NCBI GenBank assembly: GCA_021613335.1
Contig: JAJTWR010000446.1
Coordinates: forward strand, 62,001-126,000
DNA from: Whitmania pigra
Taxonomy: Eukaryota > Annelida > Clitellata > Hirudinida > Haemopidae
DNA length: 64,000 nt
Direction: 5' to 3'
The position numbers and the translations under genes were made by a program. Of the stretch, positions 34,506 to 47,172 are shown piece by piece; position 1 is the stretch's first letter, and each line of letters starts with the position of its first letter. The notes under the pieces are model-generated. The model worked only from the letters and a program-made list of their open reading frames with translations, was not told where the DNA came from and did not search any database.

Positions 34506-36482
34506 ATGAACATTGCTCTTATTGTCCTTATCTGCTTCGGAGGGGCTGCTCAGGCCAAGGGTAAATTATTATTTGAAATATTTATTAACATTGTGAACGT
34601 ATTAATTTAATTATATTGTATTAGTAATATGAGCTATTTATTATTTAAATAAAGTAATTATTTAATTTCACTATTCTCAGTTATATTTATTTAAGCTTAC
34701 TATTTATTTGTAAAATTAATTCTAAAATGTTATTTTTACTAAATGACTCCACATACATTTGTGCAAACGGTATTATTTTCGTCAGAGCAAGAATCTCAAG
34801 AAATATACCTCATATTGTGGTTTTCAATATCCATTAGAACATGCAGAGCTAAAAATCGTATCATTATCGTGATCATTACCACGAATACGCACCTGATTAT
34901 TAAATTAAATTTTGAGAATCCTTACTTGTTGTAGAAATGAATAGATAAAATGAAATATCAATTAATAACGGATAAGCCAGTAAATCCTGCAATCCTAAAT
35001 CCAGTACATAATTTGAAGAAATAACTATAAATAATCATTAACCAATGAACGATTACAGTGACCTGTCCAGACATAGCCTGCATATTGGGTGGTGGTGATG
35101 GCTGCATCAACACTGCAGAGATTGACGAAAATGGTTGCACCAGATGTGTCTGCAAACCATTTCCAGGTTTTCAAGCTTTTGCCTTTCGGCGCTAAAATGC
35201 TATTTTATTAACTTAATATATCTTAAATTTAATGAAATGAGCTGGTTTGGGATTCAAGCAAGTACTGAGTTATAGCAACATTTTGCAATGAATGTAGTGG
35301 ACGGAAAGTACTAAAATAGTCTCCATGACTTATTTCAGCGTGTCCTGACCTAATATGTCCAGCTATTTATTGTGAATATGGAAAAGAGGTTGTTGAAGGC
35401 TGTGAAACGTGCCGATGTAATCCAGCTCCAGGTTTCGATGATTATTACTAATATAAATTACACTATTAAATATTGGTTCTAATTCATTCAAAAAATAATA
35501 AATTTTATTGATGAAATGTAACTTACATATTGGAAAAGATAGTGTTAATTATATTAACATTATTAAAAAAAATAATCATCCTTAGAGTTATCAGTTTAAA
35601 ATTTAATGGCCTATTTTTGAAATTCATTTCATTAATTACTTAAGTGTGTCCCATGATCAAATGCTTCCCCTGTCCATATGGGTATGTTGTCAACAAAATC
35701 GGCTGTAGAACCTGCGAATGCATTGATCCGTGCAAGGTACACTTTCCTTGGCCATCTATTCTATTTATCTTACTTATACGTAATACTAGAATATAATAAT
35801 ATATGTTTCTATATATCTAATACAAGCCTTATAAATATTAAGTAATGCAAGAAAAAAGCAATAAATATAAAGCAATATAACATTGTTTACTGGAGTTAAC
35901 AATTATCGCGTTCTATTGAAGATAATCTGCATGTCATTTCATTTCCAGAATGTCCTCTGCAAGCCTCCTAAGGTTTGTGTCCCTGATCTTCAAGCTCCTC
36001 AGAAGTACAGATGTGAGAACACAGTCTGTGAGTATCAGCTTTTTATGTTTAATTATTTAAATAGAGCTATTAACGCATGTGAAATTTTTTTAATTGGACA
36101 ATTCTGGACAAAGTTGTGTAAATATTACGAGACTAACATAGCATTCATTAGATATTGTAGTGGATTTTTGTTGAATGCGTTTACATAACCGTCAACAATT
36201 CGTACATTTAAGATTCGAATTCTTATCGAAACTTGTTAGAATTTAATTTTCAAATATTTGTCGATATTATAAATTTTAATATTACTTGAAACTCTAATTT
36301 AAAATAATTAATTTCAAGGCTGTCCAAAAGTCACTCCGCCCAAAAATTGTTCTGCGTCGACCGGAAACATCTGCCAACGTTGCCTCCTGGACTGCAGTTT
36401 GATTGACTGTGCAGTTGGATTTTCGTGCTGTCCGGATTGGTTTGGGTGTCACACTTGCGTGAAGTCGAATTGTCGAGCATGA
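34506..36482 (+). CDS. Secreted antistasin-like cysteine-rich protein, gene B
   Basis: Six in-phase exons: 34506-34560 (signal peptide MNIALIVLICFGGAAQAK), 35059-35166, 35339-35431, 35645-35736, 35949-36027, 36319-36482; about 196 residues. Domain order is antistasin 1 (CPDIACILGGGDGCINTAEI...), antistasin 2 (CPDLICPAIYCEYGKEVVEG...), antistasin 3 (CPMIKCFPCPYGYVVNKIGC...), a CKPPKVCVPDLQAP linker exon and a C-terminal cysteine-rich exon (CQRCLLDCS, SCCPDWFGCHTCVKS). All donors are intact, unlike gene A. Exon 2 is identical to that of gene A, and intron 2 and exon 3 nearly so, while exon 1 and exons 4-6 have clearly diverged. Predicted secreted protease inhibitor; the target is not deducible. 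AATAAA is near 36629. Confidence 0.9.
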
Positions 36483-37806
36483 CAGTCTTTCGGCAGATGA
36501 CCTTAATTGACCCTATGATGACTTTAATTAAAAATGTCATCTCGGAGATCAGACTTGACAAACTTGAGTAACTAAATCTTTGATTTTAAAATGTTCATTT
36601 GGTATTTTATTAAAAATAAATTCAGCAAAATAAAGTCTGGTTTTGCAAGCTTTCTTGTGTTCGGAGATAAATCTCCTAATCTAATTTGCAAATTGTTCTG
36701 AAATTTCTAATTTTTAAAAATAATTAAGTTTAAATAAAGATAATTTGAAATTGTGTCGCTGTGCAATCATTTAAACAATTTTGTGTGTGACCCCATTAAT
36801 AAATAATATGTTCACAAAAAATCAAAGTACCAGCGTCTCAAAACATCATAGAAATTAGTTAAGGCAGCAGTATTTCAAACACCAGAATCTACATGAATTA
36901 AGAATTAATTTCTTTAAATTAAAAAAAATCACCGAATGTTTGTGCCAACTTTTGACCGCACGGTAAGCGGAATATCACGAGTCAGACTGGAACGCAAAGA
37001 TTTTTTTGAGATTTCTTCGCCGTGGCTACCTAATTCGAGATAATAACAATTTACAAATAACAAAGTAATTTACTGATTTAAGACGTCTACTCATTTAATA
37101 AAATAACTGTCAAATATAAATTGGTTTATTATAAGTCTTAACAACAGAATCCAACCATTATCACATACACATGCTTTGGATGGTACCTTGTCAAGATTTA
37201 AATCCCATTCAATTGAGATAAATGTTAATACAAATAAAATGTTTCAGCCCCTAACAAGCTAATTCATTTAAAATGACAATTATTTGCAGGACGTTTGGGA
37301 GAATTTCCAGTTGTGCAGCCACAATGACCTCAAAAGACTGACGGTGATGATGATGATAATAAAAATAATATGGAAAAAACCTAAATATGGAGAAATCTTG
37401 CCTCATAAAATAAAACTTGTACGAACATGCATTCCTCAGCAAAATAATAACAATTCTTTCAAGGAGAAGAACATCATTAAATCATTTTGTCATTAAATCT
37501 GATCATTTTGTATCATAAAAGGACAAAATTGTGCAGAGCACCTACAATTTTATTTCCAACACCATAACACTTAAGATGTCCAAATTTTCATCAGTTGTAA
37601 CAATGCAAATCAAATATATTTCCAACATTGTTGTCCAAATTATTGAAAACCTTTAATATAAATAAAATATTTACACCAACAAATACAAAAACACAGCCAA
37701 CAACATCATCAAAGAAGGATCATTAACAAAGCAATATGGCCTCAAATAATCACGCCATGTATTTCGATCACATTGTTTGAACTCTTTTGCAAGTAAATAG
37801 ATGCTT
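36483..37806. other. Intergenic; 3' flanks of antistasin gene B and CHMP3
   Basis: No coding signal. Overlapping frames at 37251-37496 on both strands are not supported. A minus-strand poly(A) signal (tttatt) near 37549 could serve CHMP3. Confidence 0.4.
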
Positions 37807-39050
37807 TCAACTCCTGAGAGCTTGGAGTCTCGCCTGCATCTGAGTTACTTCCTCCTCGTCACTTTCTTCCAGTTCCTTCGTTGGAATGGAAAGCGGTTCT
37901 TTTGCCATTGCCGGAACTTTGCCAAGTTGACCTGAAAAAAGTTGGTGCGTCCTTTGTTTACAACCATCCTTCTTAATGAAGTAACACTCATAGCAGGTCA
38001 TCAATTAATCCGACGAGATAGAACTTCACGAGAACATTCTTACCTGCTGTGACTTCCCAAAGAATCTTTTCCACCTCCTTCTGAGCCTCTTCCTCCATTT
38101 CGTCCGAGTCGTCCATGACGGATTCTATGGTGTCGTCCATCATTTCTTCAATTATTCCTGCCTTCATCATCTCCTTCGACAATTCCCTCATCGTAGCAGC
38201 CACGTCGTTGATCTTAACCAGAGCCTGCATGCTCTTCATCACCTCTGCACTTTTCTGCAGGGCACCTGATAGTCTTAGGTTGGCTGTATAAATAATTTAT
38301 AAAAATAATTCTTTTTATTTGAGCAAGAACATATCAGTTCAAAGCTTTAATATTGACAAGGCTCTTAATTTATGTGCTTCTTAACAGAAAGCTCAGATAT
38401 AAAGTATTAAAAAAGGTATATATGCGAAATAATGTAACATTCTTTCGAAAAGAATTATATTTAAAACAAGTCAAATCAAAATTCACGAGCCGACATCATA
38501 ACAAGGCATAAAAATAAAAAATACATCAAATTACATCCAGTAAACCTAAAGCTTGAAGCTCTCTGCAAGTTCAATACTTAAGATGTTTACTGCTTTGTCA
38601 GTTAGGTAATCAACATAATCATCATAGGAAAATAGCTAACTTACCAAGCTGTTGATGCATGTGATTTTCAACAGACTTCAGCTGGGCCTTGGCACAATGA
38701 ATTCTTGATATTGCTTTATTAGATCGCACGACTTCTTTTGCCAACACACGACAGGAGTCCTTATCTCCTTTCTTGGCAGAATCTTTCAACATTCTTTTAG
38801 CCTTCTCCTGCTCTCTTTGGATTCCTGTTTACAGATAAACAAGTAAAATTATATCCATTAACCTGATAGTAAAAGCATCAAACTCACCTAAAATCTGCCT
38901 GTCCAACTGACGAGCCTCTTTCCGCAGAGCTGCCTGCCACTCCCTCACCTGAAGATTACGTTTAATTTAAATTCACGAAAAAAACAAGCGATCTTTTCGT
39001 GCAAAACACACCATATCCTTCGGATCTTTTGGCTTCCCGAACAAACCCAT
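37807..39050 (-). CDS. CHMP3: Charged multivesicular body protein 3 (ESCRT-III)
   Basis: Five in-phase exons on the minus strand: 39012-39050, 38888-38948, 38645-38824, 38044-38283, 37807-37931; 214 residues (human about 222). It begins MGLFGKPKDPKDMVREW with the basic, membrane-binding helix 1 (RKEARQLDRQILGIQREQEK), followed by AKKGDKDSCRVLAKEVVRS and the hallmark ATMRELSKEMMKAGIIEEMM segment that separates CHMP3 from CHMP2. The acidic autoinhibitory region (MDDSDEMEEEAQKEVEKIL) and the C-terminal MIT-interacting motif (EEVTQMQARLQALRS) are intact. CHMP3 polymerises with CHMP2/CHMP4 on endosomal and midbody membranes for scission and is recycled by VPS4. All donors are standard. It is an ordinary conserved gene with no sign of decay. 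Confidence 0.97.
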
Positions 39051-40956
39051 TAAAAATAAACAAAGGCAAGTGCGATAGGAGTCGAAACTTTAATAAACAG
39101 TGATACGAGAGTTTGTTTACTAATCTCCGTAGGATTAAATACTTTTGAAGAATTAATATTAAAATATGTTTATTCATTTTTACTAAAACGCATAATTTAT
39201 ATTCATTTCAAATAAATTAATATTTATTTTGACATTGATCATTAATTAATTAATCAACCGAAGCTGTGCGTTATTAAATTACCAACAACTGCATATTTAA
39301 TTTTTAAGATCTATGCAGTCGTTGGTCTAAATAAACTTGGACTGATGAATTTGAAATAAATTGAATATTTATCGCGACAGTTTCCATCCGCAAATGTATA
39401 GTAGTTTTGATTTTATATTATCAGCTTTTAAATTAAACAAGACTCCAAATTGTCACAATATTTGGGAGGGGAGACAAGTGTCAAGAGACCCGCTTGAATT
39501 TCAAAACTTTTTCTGTTTTTCTAGTACCAAATTTACATAACGTGGGGGCAGAAATTTCTGCCGCCTGTCCTGAGCGAGTGCATTTAAAAGAAATATCTAA
39601 TATTTATGACATATTCAAAACTTCTATTTTTGTTTAAAAAATAATGTACGAACACCATTTCGTTGCATGGGTGTGGCTTTGCAGTAAAACATTCAGTATT
39701 GTTTAAAACATTAAAAAAATTTATTATATTTTATAATTTCTTACTGCTGTCTGCAACGTTATTAATTAATAAATTAAAATAACAATACAATAACATATAA
39801 ACAATTTAAAATGGCTTAATATGTTTGACGGACGTGGGCGTGGTTAAGCCTTTACAAAATACATTATATAATTGTGATTTGGTAAGCTTGCGCTCTGTGT
39901 AATATCATAGGAAGGTTGCAATTCTAGAATTCGATTTTTTTCAATTCCCTAGTGTACAGTGTTGTGTGCTACCTTCACAAATGGTGCAATAAAATTCTTA
40001 TGACTCATTCATTCGAACTTAGAAAAAACAATTAATTCATCAGGTTTTAAAGCGAAACATCTGAGAGATATAAAAATGTATTGTTTGCCATTTGTTTGCT
40101 TGAGAAATGTTGGAGTAGGGATTTACAAATCGTTTTGTTTGACCTTGTTGCTTGCAATCTTCGATCAGAAATTTCGTCTCTGTAAAATTAATAATGCCAA
40201 TAATAAGTGAATCAAATATAAGTGGTAGTGACTATGGATGAGGACGATATATATTTGAAGTTCGTCCTTATTACTCGCTCATGCGTGAACTTGCGACACG
40301 CCTAAAATGCCTAATTTTTAACAATTTCTCATCCCCTTTCTTTGCCATAAAATTGAACCAAACTGGTAGTTTGACGCATCAACCAGCGTTCGCAGCTGTT
40401 GTTGTAAATGTTTTGTAAACATTTAAACATGATGTAAATGTCGTCGAAATATGCAATCAACTTGTTGCAGGTAGGTCGTAAATGTTTTACTTTCAAACAA
40501 TTACCAGCTTACTTGTGGCTCCACGAATGCGCAGATGAATTGTTGATTGATTTGCAAACAATCAATTTTCAGCCCGCGTTTATTCGTTGGATCAGCTTAA
40601 CTGCTTGACTTTCTTCCATTTGCTCACCTTATTTCCAACAACGACAAAGACGGCGATGACGATGCCTCGATAACAACAACATTCACTTATAAAACATATC
40701 CACAAAAAAAATATTTTAAATTAAATCAAAAAATCCTAATCTGGATTCAATCAACGACTTTTTAGTCGATATTCCTCATAGACGACAATCCTTCACGTGT
40801 TTTTTTTATTTTAAATATATATTATAAAACTTAATTTATAAAATTATTTTGCTCAAATGATTTTTTTGAAACGCTGTTTAAATCGACAAATATGACTCAT
40901 TGTTTGTCATTGATGATGATAATGATGACGACGATGATAATCAGAAACTTTTAACC
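39051..40956. other. Long intergenic stretch; nothing coding
   Basis: A+T-rich DNA upstream of CHMP3. No frame of 60 codons or more and no repeat of note until GAT/GAC triplets near 40910-40940. A short stretch near 39465-39600 is G-richer and could be an old element, without identifiable ends. Confidence 0.4.
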
Positions 40957-41090
40957 CAGCGGTTCTCAACCTGTGGTAACATGGGTCGCCCCCGTGGGAG
41001 TCTCTTGATGTTTTTGCCAGGGGTCGCCTGGGACGTTTAGAATTTAACAATTTTTAAAATATTAAAAAAAAACCGCTTTTGATGGACACA
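40957..41090. mobile_element. Solo hAT-type terminus
   Basis: It starts CAGCGGTTCTCAACCTGTGG and continues with a GGGTCGCCCCCGTGGG palindromic subterminal part, the common look of hAT (Charlie-type) termini. The opposite end was not found, so this is probably a truncated copy. Confidence 0.5.
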
Positions 41091-41947
41091 GATGACGAGT
41101 TAGTAATGGAAAAGTAATGGAAAAGCAGCATAAAAGTTGTCATTTTTAGCGGGAGTGAGGTTAGATTTTTACGAACTTTTTATGTTTTTACCTTTTCAGA
41201 GATGAATTTTCTAATGTTATGCCGATAATATTTGTCGAATATCAAAATATCAATAATTAATAATAAATAATAATTAATTAGGTTAATAAATTAGATGTAT
41301 TCATTAACAAATTTTTTTTGGTTTAATCTGATCTGTTCGGCCTTTCGGTGGCCCAGATGATGATTTTAATGATGACGACGACGACGACGACGATGATGCA
41401 CCATCGAGAAGTCTATATAACGGAAGCAGATGAAGCCGAGTGAGCTTATTGTTGGGAATATGGGACAACAATGCATGAAAACAGGTTTGACGTGTTTCCA
41501 TTGAAATCTTTTTAAATATTTTATTTATTATTGCTTATTTTATTAAAATTAACTTATTTTTATAACACATTAATGCACCATGCGCAGTTATTTGAATGCA
41601 TGGAGTTATGAATTTACGGAGTACATTTGCAATAATCTTGTTATTAAGAAGAATTTTTATTATAAGCATAAAATGTTAAATTACTTAATAATATTTAACG
41701 ATATTATTTAATATTCAAGCATGTCTAAGTTTTAATATGAAATGATGAATTGACTAAAGAACATTGGAAGTGGCAGGAATGCAAATGAATATAAAGAATA
41801 TCAGATTAATAAGTTAACCACATTTAATTCATTAATTTCATATTATTAACTTAATCATAAATTAGTCTAATTAAATAAAATAATAACTTTTAAATATCGC
41901 TGCAATGGAAGAATCATTGATTAGAATTAATGGGCGAAAGCATGGAT

Positions 41948-42090
41948 GAAAGAACGAACGAACGAACGAACGAATGAATGAATGAATGAATGAATGAATG
42001 AATGAATGAATGAACGAACGAACGAATGAATGAATGAATGAATGAACGAACGAATGAATGAATGAATGAATGAATGAATAAACGAACGCA
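41948..42090. repeat. (CGAA/TGAA)n array, unit 1
   Basis: Tetranucleotide array alternating runs of CGAA and TGAA. On the minus strand it reads as Phe-Ile-His-Ser / Phe-Val-Arg-Ser repeats with no coding meaning. Confidence 0.95.
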
Positions 42091-42910
42091 AACACACACA
42101 TCGCCACATCTGTCACGTGTCACATCACGTGTCAGTCCACGGAATAAGTGACGTTTTCTTTCTAAACTAAGATGAAATTCAAACTCTTGAATGTCACATG
42201 TCATCGAAACAAAATATATTAGCTTTAATAATAATAATAATTAATTAGGTTAATAAATTAGATGTATTCATTAACAAATTTTTTTTGGTTTAATCTGATC
42301 TGTGCGGCCTTTCGGTGGCCCAGATGATGATTTTAATGATGACGACGACGACGACGACGATGATGCATCATCGAGAAGTCTATATAACGGAAGCAGATGA
42401 AGCCGAGTGAGCTTATTGTTGGGAATATGGGACAACAATGCATGAAAACAGGTTTGACGTGTTTCCATTGAAATCTTTTTAAATATTTTATTTATTATTG
42501 CTTATTTTATTAAAATTAACTTATTTTTATAACACATTAATGCACCATGCGCAGTTATTTGAATGCATGGAGTTATGAATTTACGGAGTACATTTGCAAT
42601 AATCTTGTTATTAAGAAGAATTTTTATTATAAGCATAAAATGTTAAATTACTTAATAATATTTAACGATATTATTTAATATTCAAGCATGTCTAAGTTTT
42701 AATATGAAATGATGAATTGACTAAAGAACATTGGAAGTGGCAGGAATGCAAATGAATATAAAGAATATCAGATTAATAAGTTAACCACATTTAATTCATT
42801 AATTTCATATTATTAACTTAATCATAAATTAGTCTAATTAAATAATAACTTTTAAATATCGCTGCAATGGAAGAATCATTGATTAGAATTAATGGGCGAA
42901 AGCATGGATG

Positions 42911-43075
42911 AAAGAACGAACGAACGAACGAACGAATGAATGAATGAATGAATGAATGAATGAATGAATGAATGAATGAATGAATGAATGAATGAATGAA
43001 CGAACGAACGAATGAATGAATGAATGAACGAACGAATGAATGAATGAATGAATGAATGAATGAATAAACGAACGC
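42911..43075. repeat. (CGAA/TGAA)n array, unit 2 (expanded)
   Basis: Same array as in unit 1 but with a longer central TGAA run. The length change after duplication shows the array is still mutating by slippage. Confidence 0.95.
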
Positions 43076-43210
43076 AAACACACACATCGCCACATCTGTC
43101 ACGTGTCACATCACGTGTCAGTCCACGGAATAAGTGACGTTTTCTTTCTAAACTAAGATGAAATTCAAACTCTTGAATGTCACATGTCATCGAAACAAAA
43201 TATATTAGCT

Positions 43211-43341
<131 letters not shown>

Positions 43342-43837
43342 GAAATTGATGTTATTATAAAAATTATTTCTTATCAAAATCTGATGTCATTAAAAACAAT
43401 ATTAGTACACGATAACAAATGAATAAATGAATAGTTAATGACAATTTGATTCTTAAATGTAAATCATAACTGAATTTATTTCAATAGTTTGATTAAGTAA
43501 ATAAATATTGCATCTGCTATTACTTTGCTTTTAATGACTTTATTTAATTAGCTAATATTAATAAAACATAACCATCATCATCGTGCAATCTTATTAATTC
43601 AAAACTCATTACAAAACTTTTACCCGATCATCATCATCATTATGGTATTTTAATTATTGCTACTGTATTACTAATAGTAAATATTATTATATTACAATTA
43701 ATTAAATCAAAATCCAAAAAATAACGGATAAAAAGCGAATTGATTAATATTTGTTTGTCGAACGATGCAACAGGTGTTCTCGGGCGATGTAACTGAGCCT
43801 CATGCATGTTTATGCAGTGCATTATTATAATTGTTAC

Positions 43838-43874
43838 TGGTGTTATTATTATTATAATTATTATTATTATTATT

Positions 43875-43908
<34 letters not shown>

Positions 43909-44015
43909 CATCATCATTATTATTATTATTTGTATTATTATTATTATTGTTATTATTATTATTATTATTATTGTTTTTGTTGTTATTATCGTCATCATCA
44001 TTATTATTTTTAATA
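43838..44015. repeat. (ATT)n-rich imperfect microsatellite
   Basis: ATT units interrupted by ATC, TGT and GTT triplets. Overlapping poly-Ile, poly-Leu and poly-Asn frames here are artefacts. Confidence 0.95.
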
Positions 44016-44324
44016 TTCCATGTCATTACTGAACCAGGAAATTATGACAAAGGATTTAATCACAGGAACATTAATTGCATGATGTATCATGTTTTAAATA
44101 CTTATTTGGCTTGCAATCAAGCTATGAAGTGATAACCAATTAACAATTAATTAATTAATATTATTACGATGAAGGTGTAGTTAATGGTCCTTACAACTCC
44201 GAAGAATTGACAACAATTGATATGTTTACATATCAGCGTAACCAAAAAAATAAAAGTATGTGCGCAACCAAATCTTCAACATTTACATATTCGTATTAAT
44301 GACGTACGAAAACATTCACAAGTG

Positions 44325-44470
44325 CTTATTAGTGTCACGTACAATTATTCACACATGCAAGTTAATGTCACGTACAATTATTCACACGTGCAAGTTAATG
44401 TCACGTACAATTATTCACACGTGCATGTTAATGTCACGTACAATTATTCACACGTGCATGTTAATGTCGC
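44325..44470. repeat. 33-bp minisatellite, about four copies
   Basis: The unit holds GTCACGTACAATTATTCACA followed by CGTGCA. Copies are nearly identical in the middle and decay at both ends. A period divisible by three keeps a frame open (44217-44474), but nothing else supports coding. Confidence 0.9.
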
Positions 44471-44479
44471 GTGAAAATA

Positions 44480-45655
44480 TTCACCAGGATATATTGATGA
44501 CAAACCACTGCAGAATAGAAAGAAAAGCAATTATGCAACCCTGGTTGACGTGGTTGTATTGTTCTCCTTCTTTTGTTTTGTCTGTCGTTCGGCATCAGAA
44601 GAATATTAATTAATATGTCGACACAATTATGGCATAATTCCAAGATAATAATTATGACATAATTCCAAGATAATAATTATGACATAATTACAATAAAATG
44701 ATTAAATTACTAAATTAAAAATTTATTTTCCTATATTTATTATTTTGTATCTTAGATTAAGTCATTCAAAAATATATATATTCGTTTTAATAAAGAAATA
44801 AAATTATAATTTTATAATTAATAATAACATTAATAATGCATATGATGCATTGGACACCTAAATCATGTTGAACAGAAATATTCATTAATGCCACATTAAT
44901 TATATTCAACATTTTAATATTAAGGAGCAGGATAAACCCATGAATTTTTATTAATGTTTTATGATAATTATAATCGTTTCCTTAGCTTAGGGGGAAGATT
45001 TTTCGCTTTGTTCGTGTTCATTCGACAGAGTCTTTGATTCATTCATGCGTGAACATTTAGGCCAATTTAATGGAACTATGATTTTGCATCTTATTACTTA
45101 TGCGGGCTCTACAATATCCATACATAAGGATTTAAAATGCATTGTAACATTCATTAGGTGAACGCTTTGTAATTAAATCTAAACAAACCATTGAAATGTC
45201 GAAATTCTGCGAACATTTGGAGGCAGTCAGAATGCCTCGATTAATATTTAACTAAAATCGCTAATAAGTTATTGTCATTTGATTAATTCATTGGCTAACA
45301 TTAACCATGTCAGACCCGTAATATATCCAAATATTCTACGACACTACAACTTGCAGATTCAAAACTGTTGTGTATATTATGTGTGTGTTCGTGCGCATGT
45401 GCATTGGGTAACCAGTGGATAACTGGAGACCACATGAAGGGTTGGTTGATGTGAAGGGTTGTTGCCGAGACGTTCACACGAATGAAACTCGAATCCGTTT
45501 ATTGCGGCAGAAATTCTCGATTGCTTTTGAGGTCAGTTAAAAGATCAAAGGATCATTGGTTTACGAGTTACAAAGAGGAATGCGAAACCCAACACCCCGT
45601 CTGTTTCCTCCCTCGTTACACGTGTTGCCACGTTGAAGATGATTTCTTTCTGGCT
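44480..45655. other. Intergenic; no gene recognised
   Basis: A short direct repeat (GACATAATTCCAAGATAATAA type) occurs near 44630-44690. The frame opening at 45482 runs into the CCAT array and has no family signal. Confidence 0.35.
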
Positions 45656-45659
45656 TCCA

Positions 45660-45835
45660 TCTGTACATCCATCCACCCATCCCTCCATCCATTCATCCAT
45701 CCATCCATCCATCCATCCATCCATCCATCCATCCATCCATCCATCCATCCATTCATCCATCCATCCATTCATCTATCCATCCATCCATTCATCCATCCAT
45801 TCATCCATCCATCATCCATCCATCCATCCATCCAA
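45660..45835. repeat. (CCAT)n microsatellite
   Basis: Tetranucleotide CCAT array with a few TCAT variants. Reads as Ile-His-Pro-Ser repeats in one frame; an artefact. Confidence 0.95.
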
Positions 45836-46094
45836 ACATCCGTGCGTGCTTCCATCCATCATTTCGATGTTTTGAGAATTTTTATTTTGAAGCTGGATCG
45901 ATAAGTCGCTTTAAAACTTAAATGTCTGACTCATCGGTCTGCTGTCATGACAACGTATCAGCTGATCATTTTCAGCTGGCATTGAGATTATTTATTAACC
46001 GATTATTTTACTGATTTTGTTGCTAGAATATCATTTTTAAATAATAAGATTGGCAGCTGCAAACAAAATTTAATAATAAAACAATAACAACAGC

Positions 46095-46168
46095 GATAAT
46101 AATAATAATAATAATAATAATAATAGTAATAATAATAATAACAATAATAATAACAATAATAATAGCAA
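46095..46168. repeat. (AAT)n microsatellite
   Basis: AAT units with AGT and AAC interruptions. Confidence 0.9.
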
Positions 46169-46589
46169 AGTCTGTGTAGCATTTGAATTGCATGCAGACC
46201 ACATGGAAGCAGTTGAAGTTAAATTCACTTTTGCATGGAAAACATGTACGAGTTTCTTCGCACTTTCTCGAATTTTCGACATTTTATTTTAATACTCAAT
46301 TATTCATTTATTTATTTATTCAATTAATTATTTAATTTTATTTTTAGATTGGCACTAACTACTTTTAGGTTGTGATCGACAAGTTAAAGAGTCATCACAA
46401 TAAGAAATAACTGACAACAAAATGCAATGAAATGATGAAATTATATCACACTAATTTAATTATAATATGATTTATATTTTAATTTAATTATAACATCATT
46501 TATAATTAATTGACTTATTGACTTGAGAATAATGAAGGTTGGACGAATGAAGAATGAACGAACATCTCATTCAAAAAAAGATCCATGGA

Positions 46590-46795
46590 TCGAATAATAT
46601 AATTAAATATTATGAAGAATAATATAATTAAATATTATGAAGAATAATATAATTAAATAATATGAAGAATAATATAATTAAATAATATGAAGAATAATAT
46701 AATTAAATAATATGAAGAATAATATAATTAAATATTATGAAGAATAATATAATTAAATAATATGAAGAATAATATAATTAAATAATATGAAAAAT
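46590..46795. repeat. 25-bp A+T-only minisatellite, about eight copies
   Basis: Tandem unit GAATAATATAATTAAATAAT followed by ATGAA, with an A/T variant (AAATATTATG or AAATAATATG) alternating between copies. Head-to-tail and almost perfect. Confidence 0.92.
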
Positions 46796-46914
46796 AATAG
46801 TTTGTTTAAACGGCACAAAACCTGTTATCGTCTGCATCTTTGACTCAAAAGAGTTGTTTCTGTGAGTAAACAGCAACGATGAAGGATTTCAATGGAAAGC
46901 TTGGAGTAATTGTG

Positions 46915-46972
46915 ATGATGACGATGATGATGACGATGACGACGACGATGATGATGATGATGATGATGATGT
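46915..46972. repeat. (GAT)n/(GAC)n microsatellite
   Basis: GAT and GAC triplets, followed by a short ATT block at 47066-47091. Confidence 0.9.
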
Positions 46973-47172
46973 GAATAGTTTATCTGGACGTTCTTAAAAA
47001 TATATTAAAACCGTTCAGATTACAACAATAATAACGAAACATTATAATTACCAATAATAATGATATTATTATTATTATTATTATTATTATTTTACATGTG
47101 ATATAATTTAATTACAACTGCAATAGTGCTGACATAATGATGATGATGATGTTGTTGTGCCTAATTGAATAG

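Larger units (their letters stand above)
41264..43200. repeat. Tandem segmental duplication, two units of about 967 bp
   Basis: Unit 1 starts near 41264 and unit 2 near 42231, with a constant offset of about 967 bp over the left two thirds. Both contain the same GAC-triplet block, A+T-rich core, TGAA/CGAA array and a closing CACGTG-containing stretch. Single-base differences are few (for example G/C near 41337/42304), so the event is recent. The outer and middle boundaries all lie in AAT-rich sequence, suggesting unequal exchange or slippage at those repeats. Confidence 0.92.

Noticed and set aside
41304..42468. Two near-identical 65-residue minus-strand frames starting METRQTCFHALL
   Set aside because: They are carried by the duplicated block and include a poly-Ser run from the GAC triplets. 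There is no splice context or family match; the near identity reflects the recent duplication.
41871..43190. Frames with FIHS/FVRS repeats
   Set aside because: Translation of TGAA/CGAA tetranucleotide arrays in all three frames.
44325..44470. CRISPR-like repeat array
   Set aside because: Units are contiguous with no unique spacers, and the genome is animal. The 59011-59378 array was rejected for the same reason.
45482..45904. 140-residue frame with IHPS repeats
   Set aside because: More than a third is a CCAT microsatellite and the unique N-terminal part has no similarity or conserved features.
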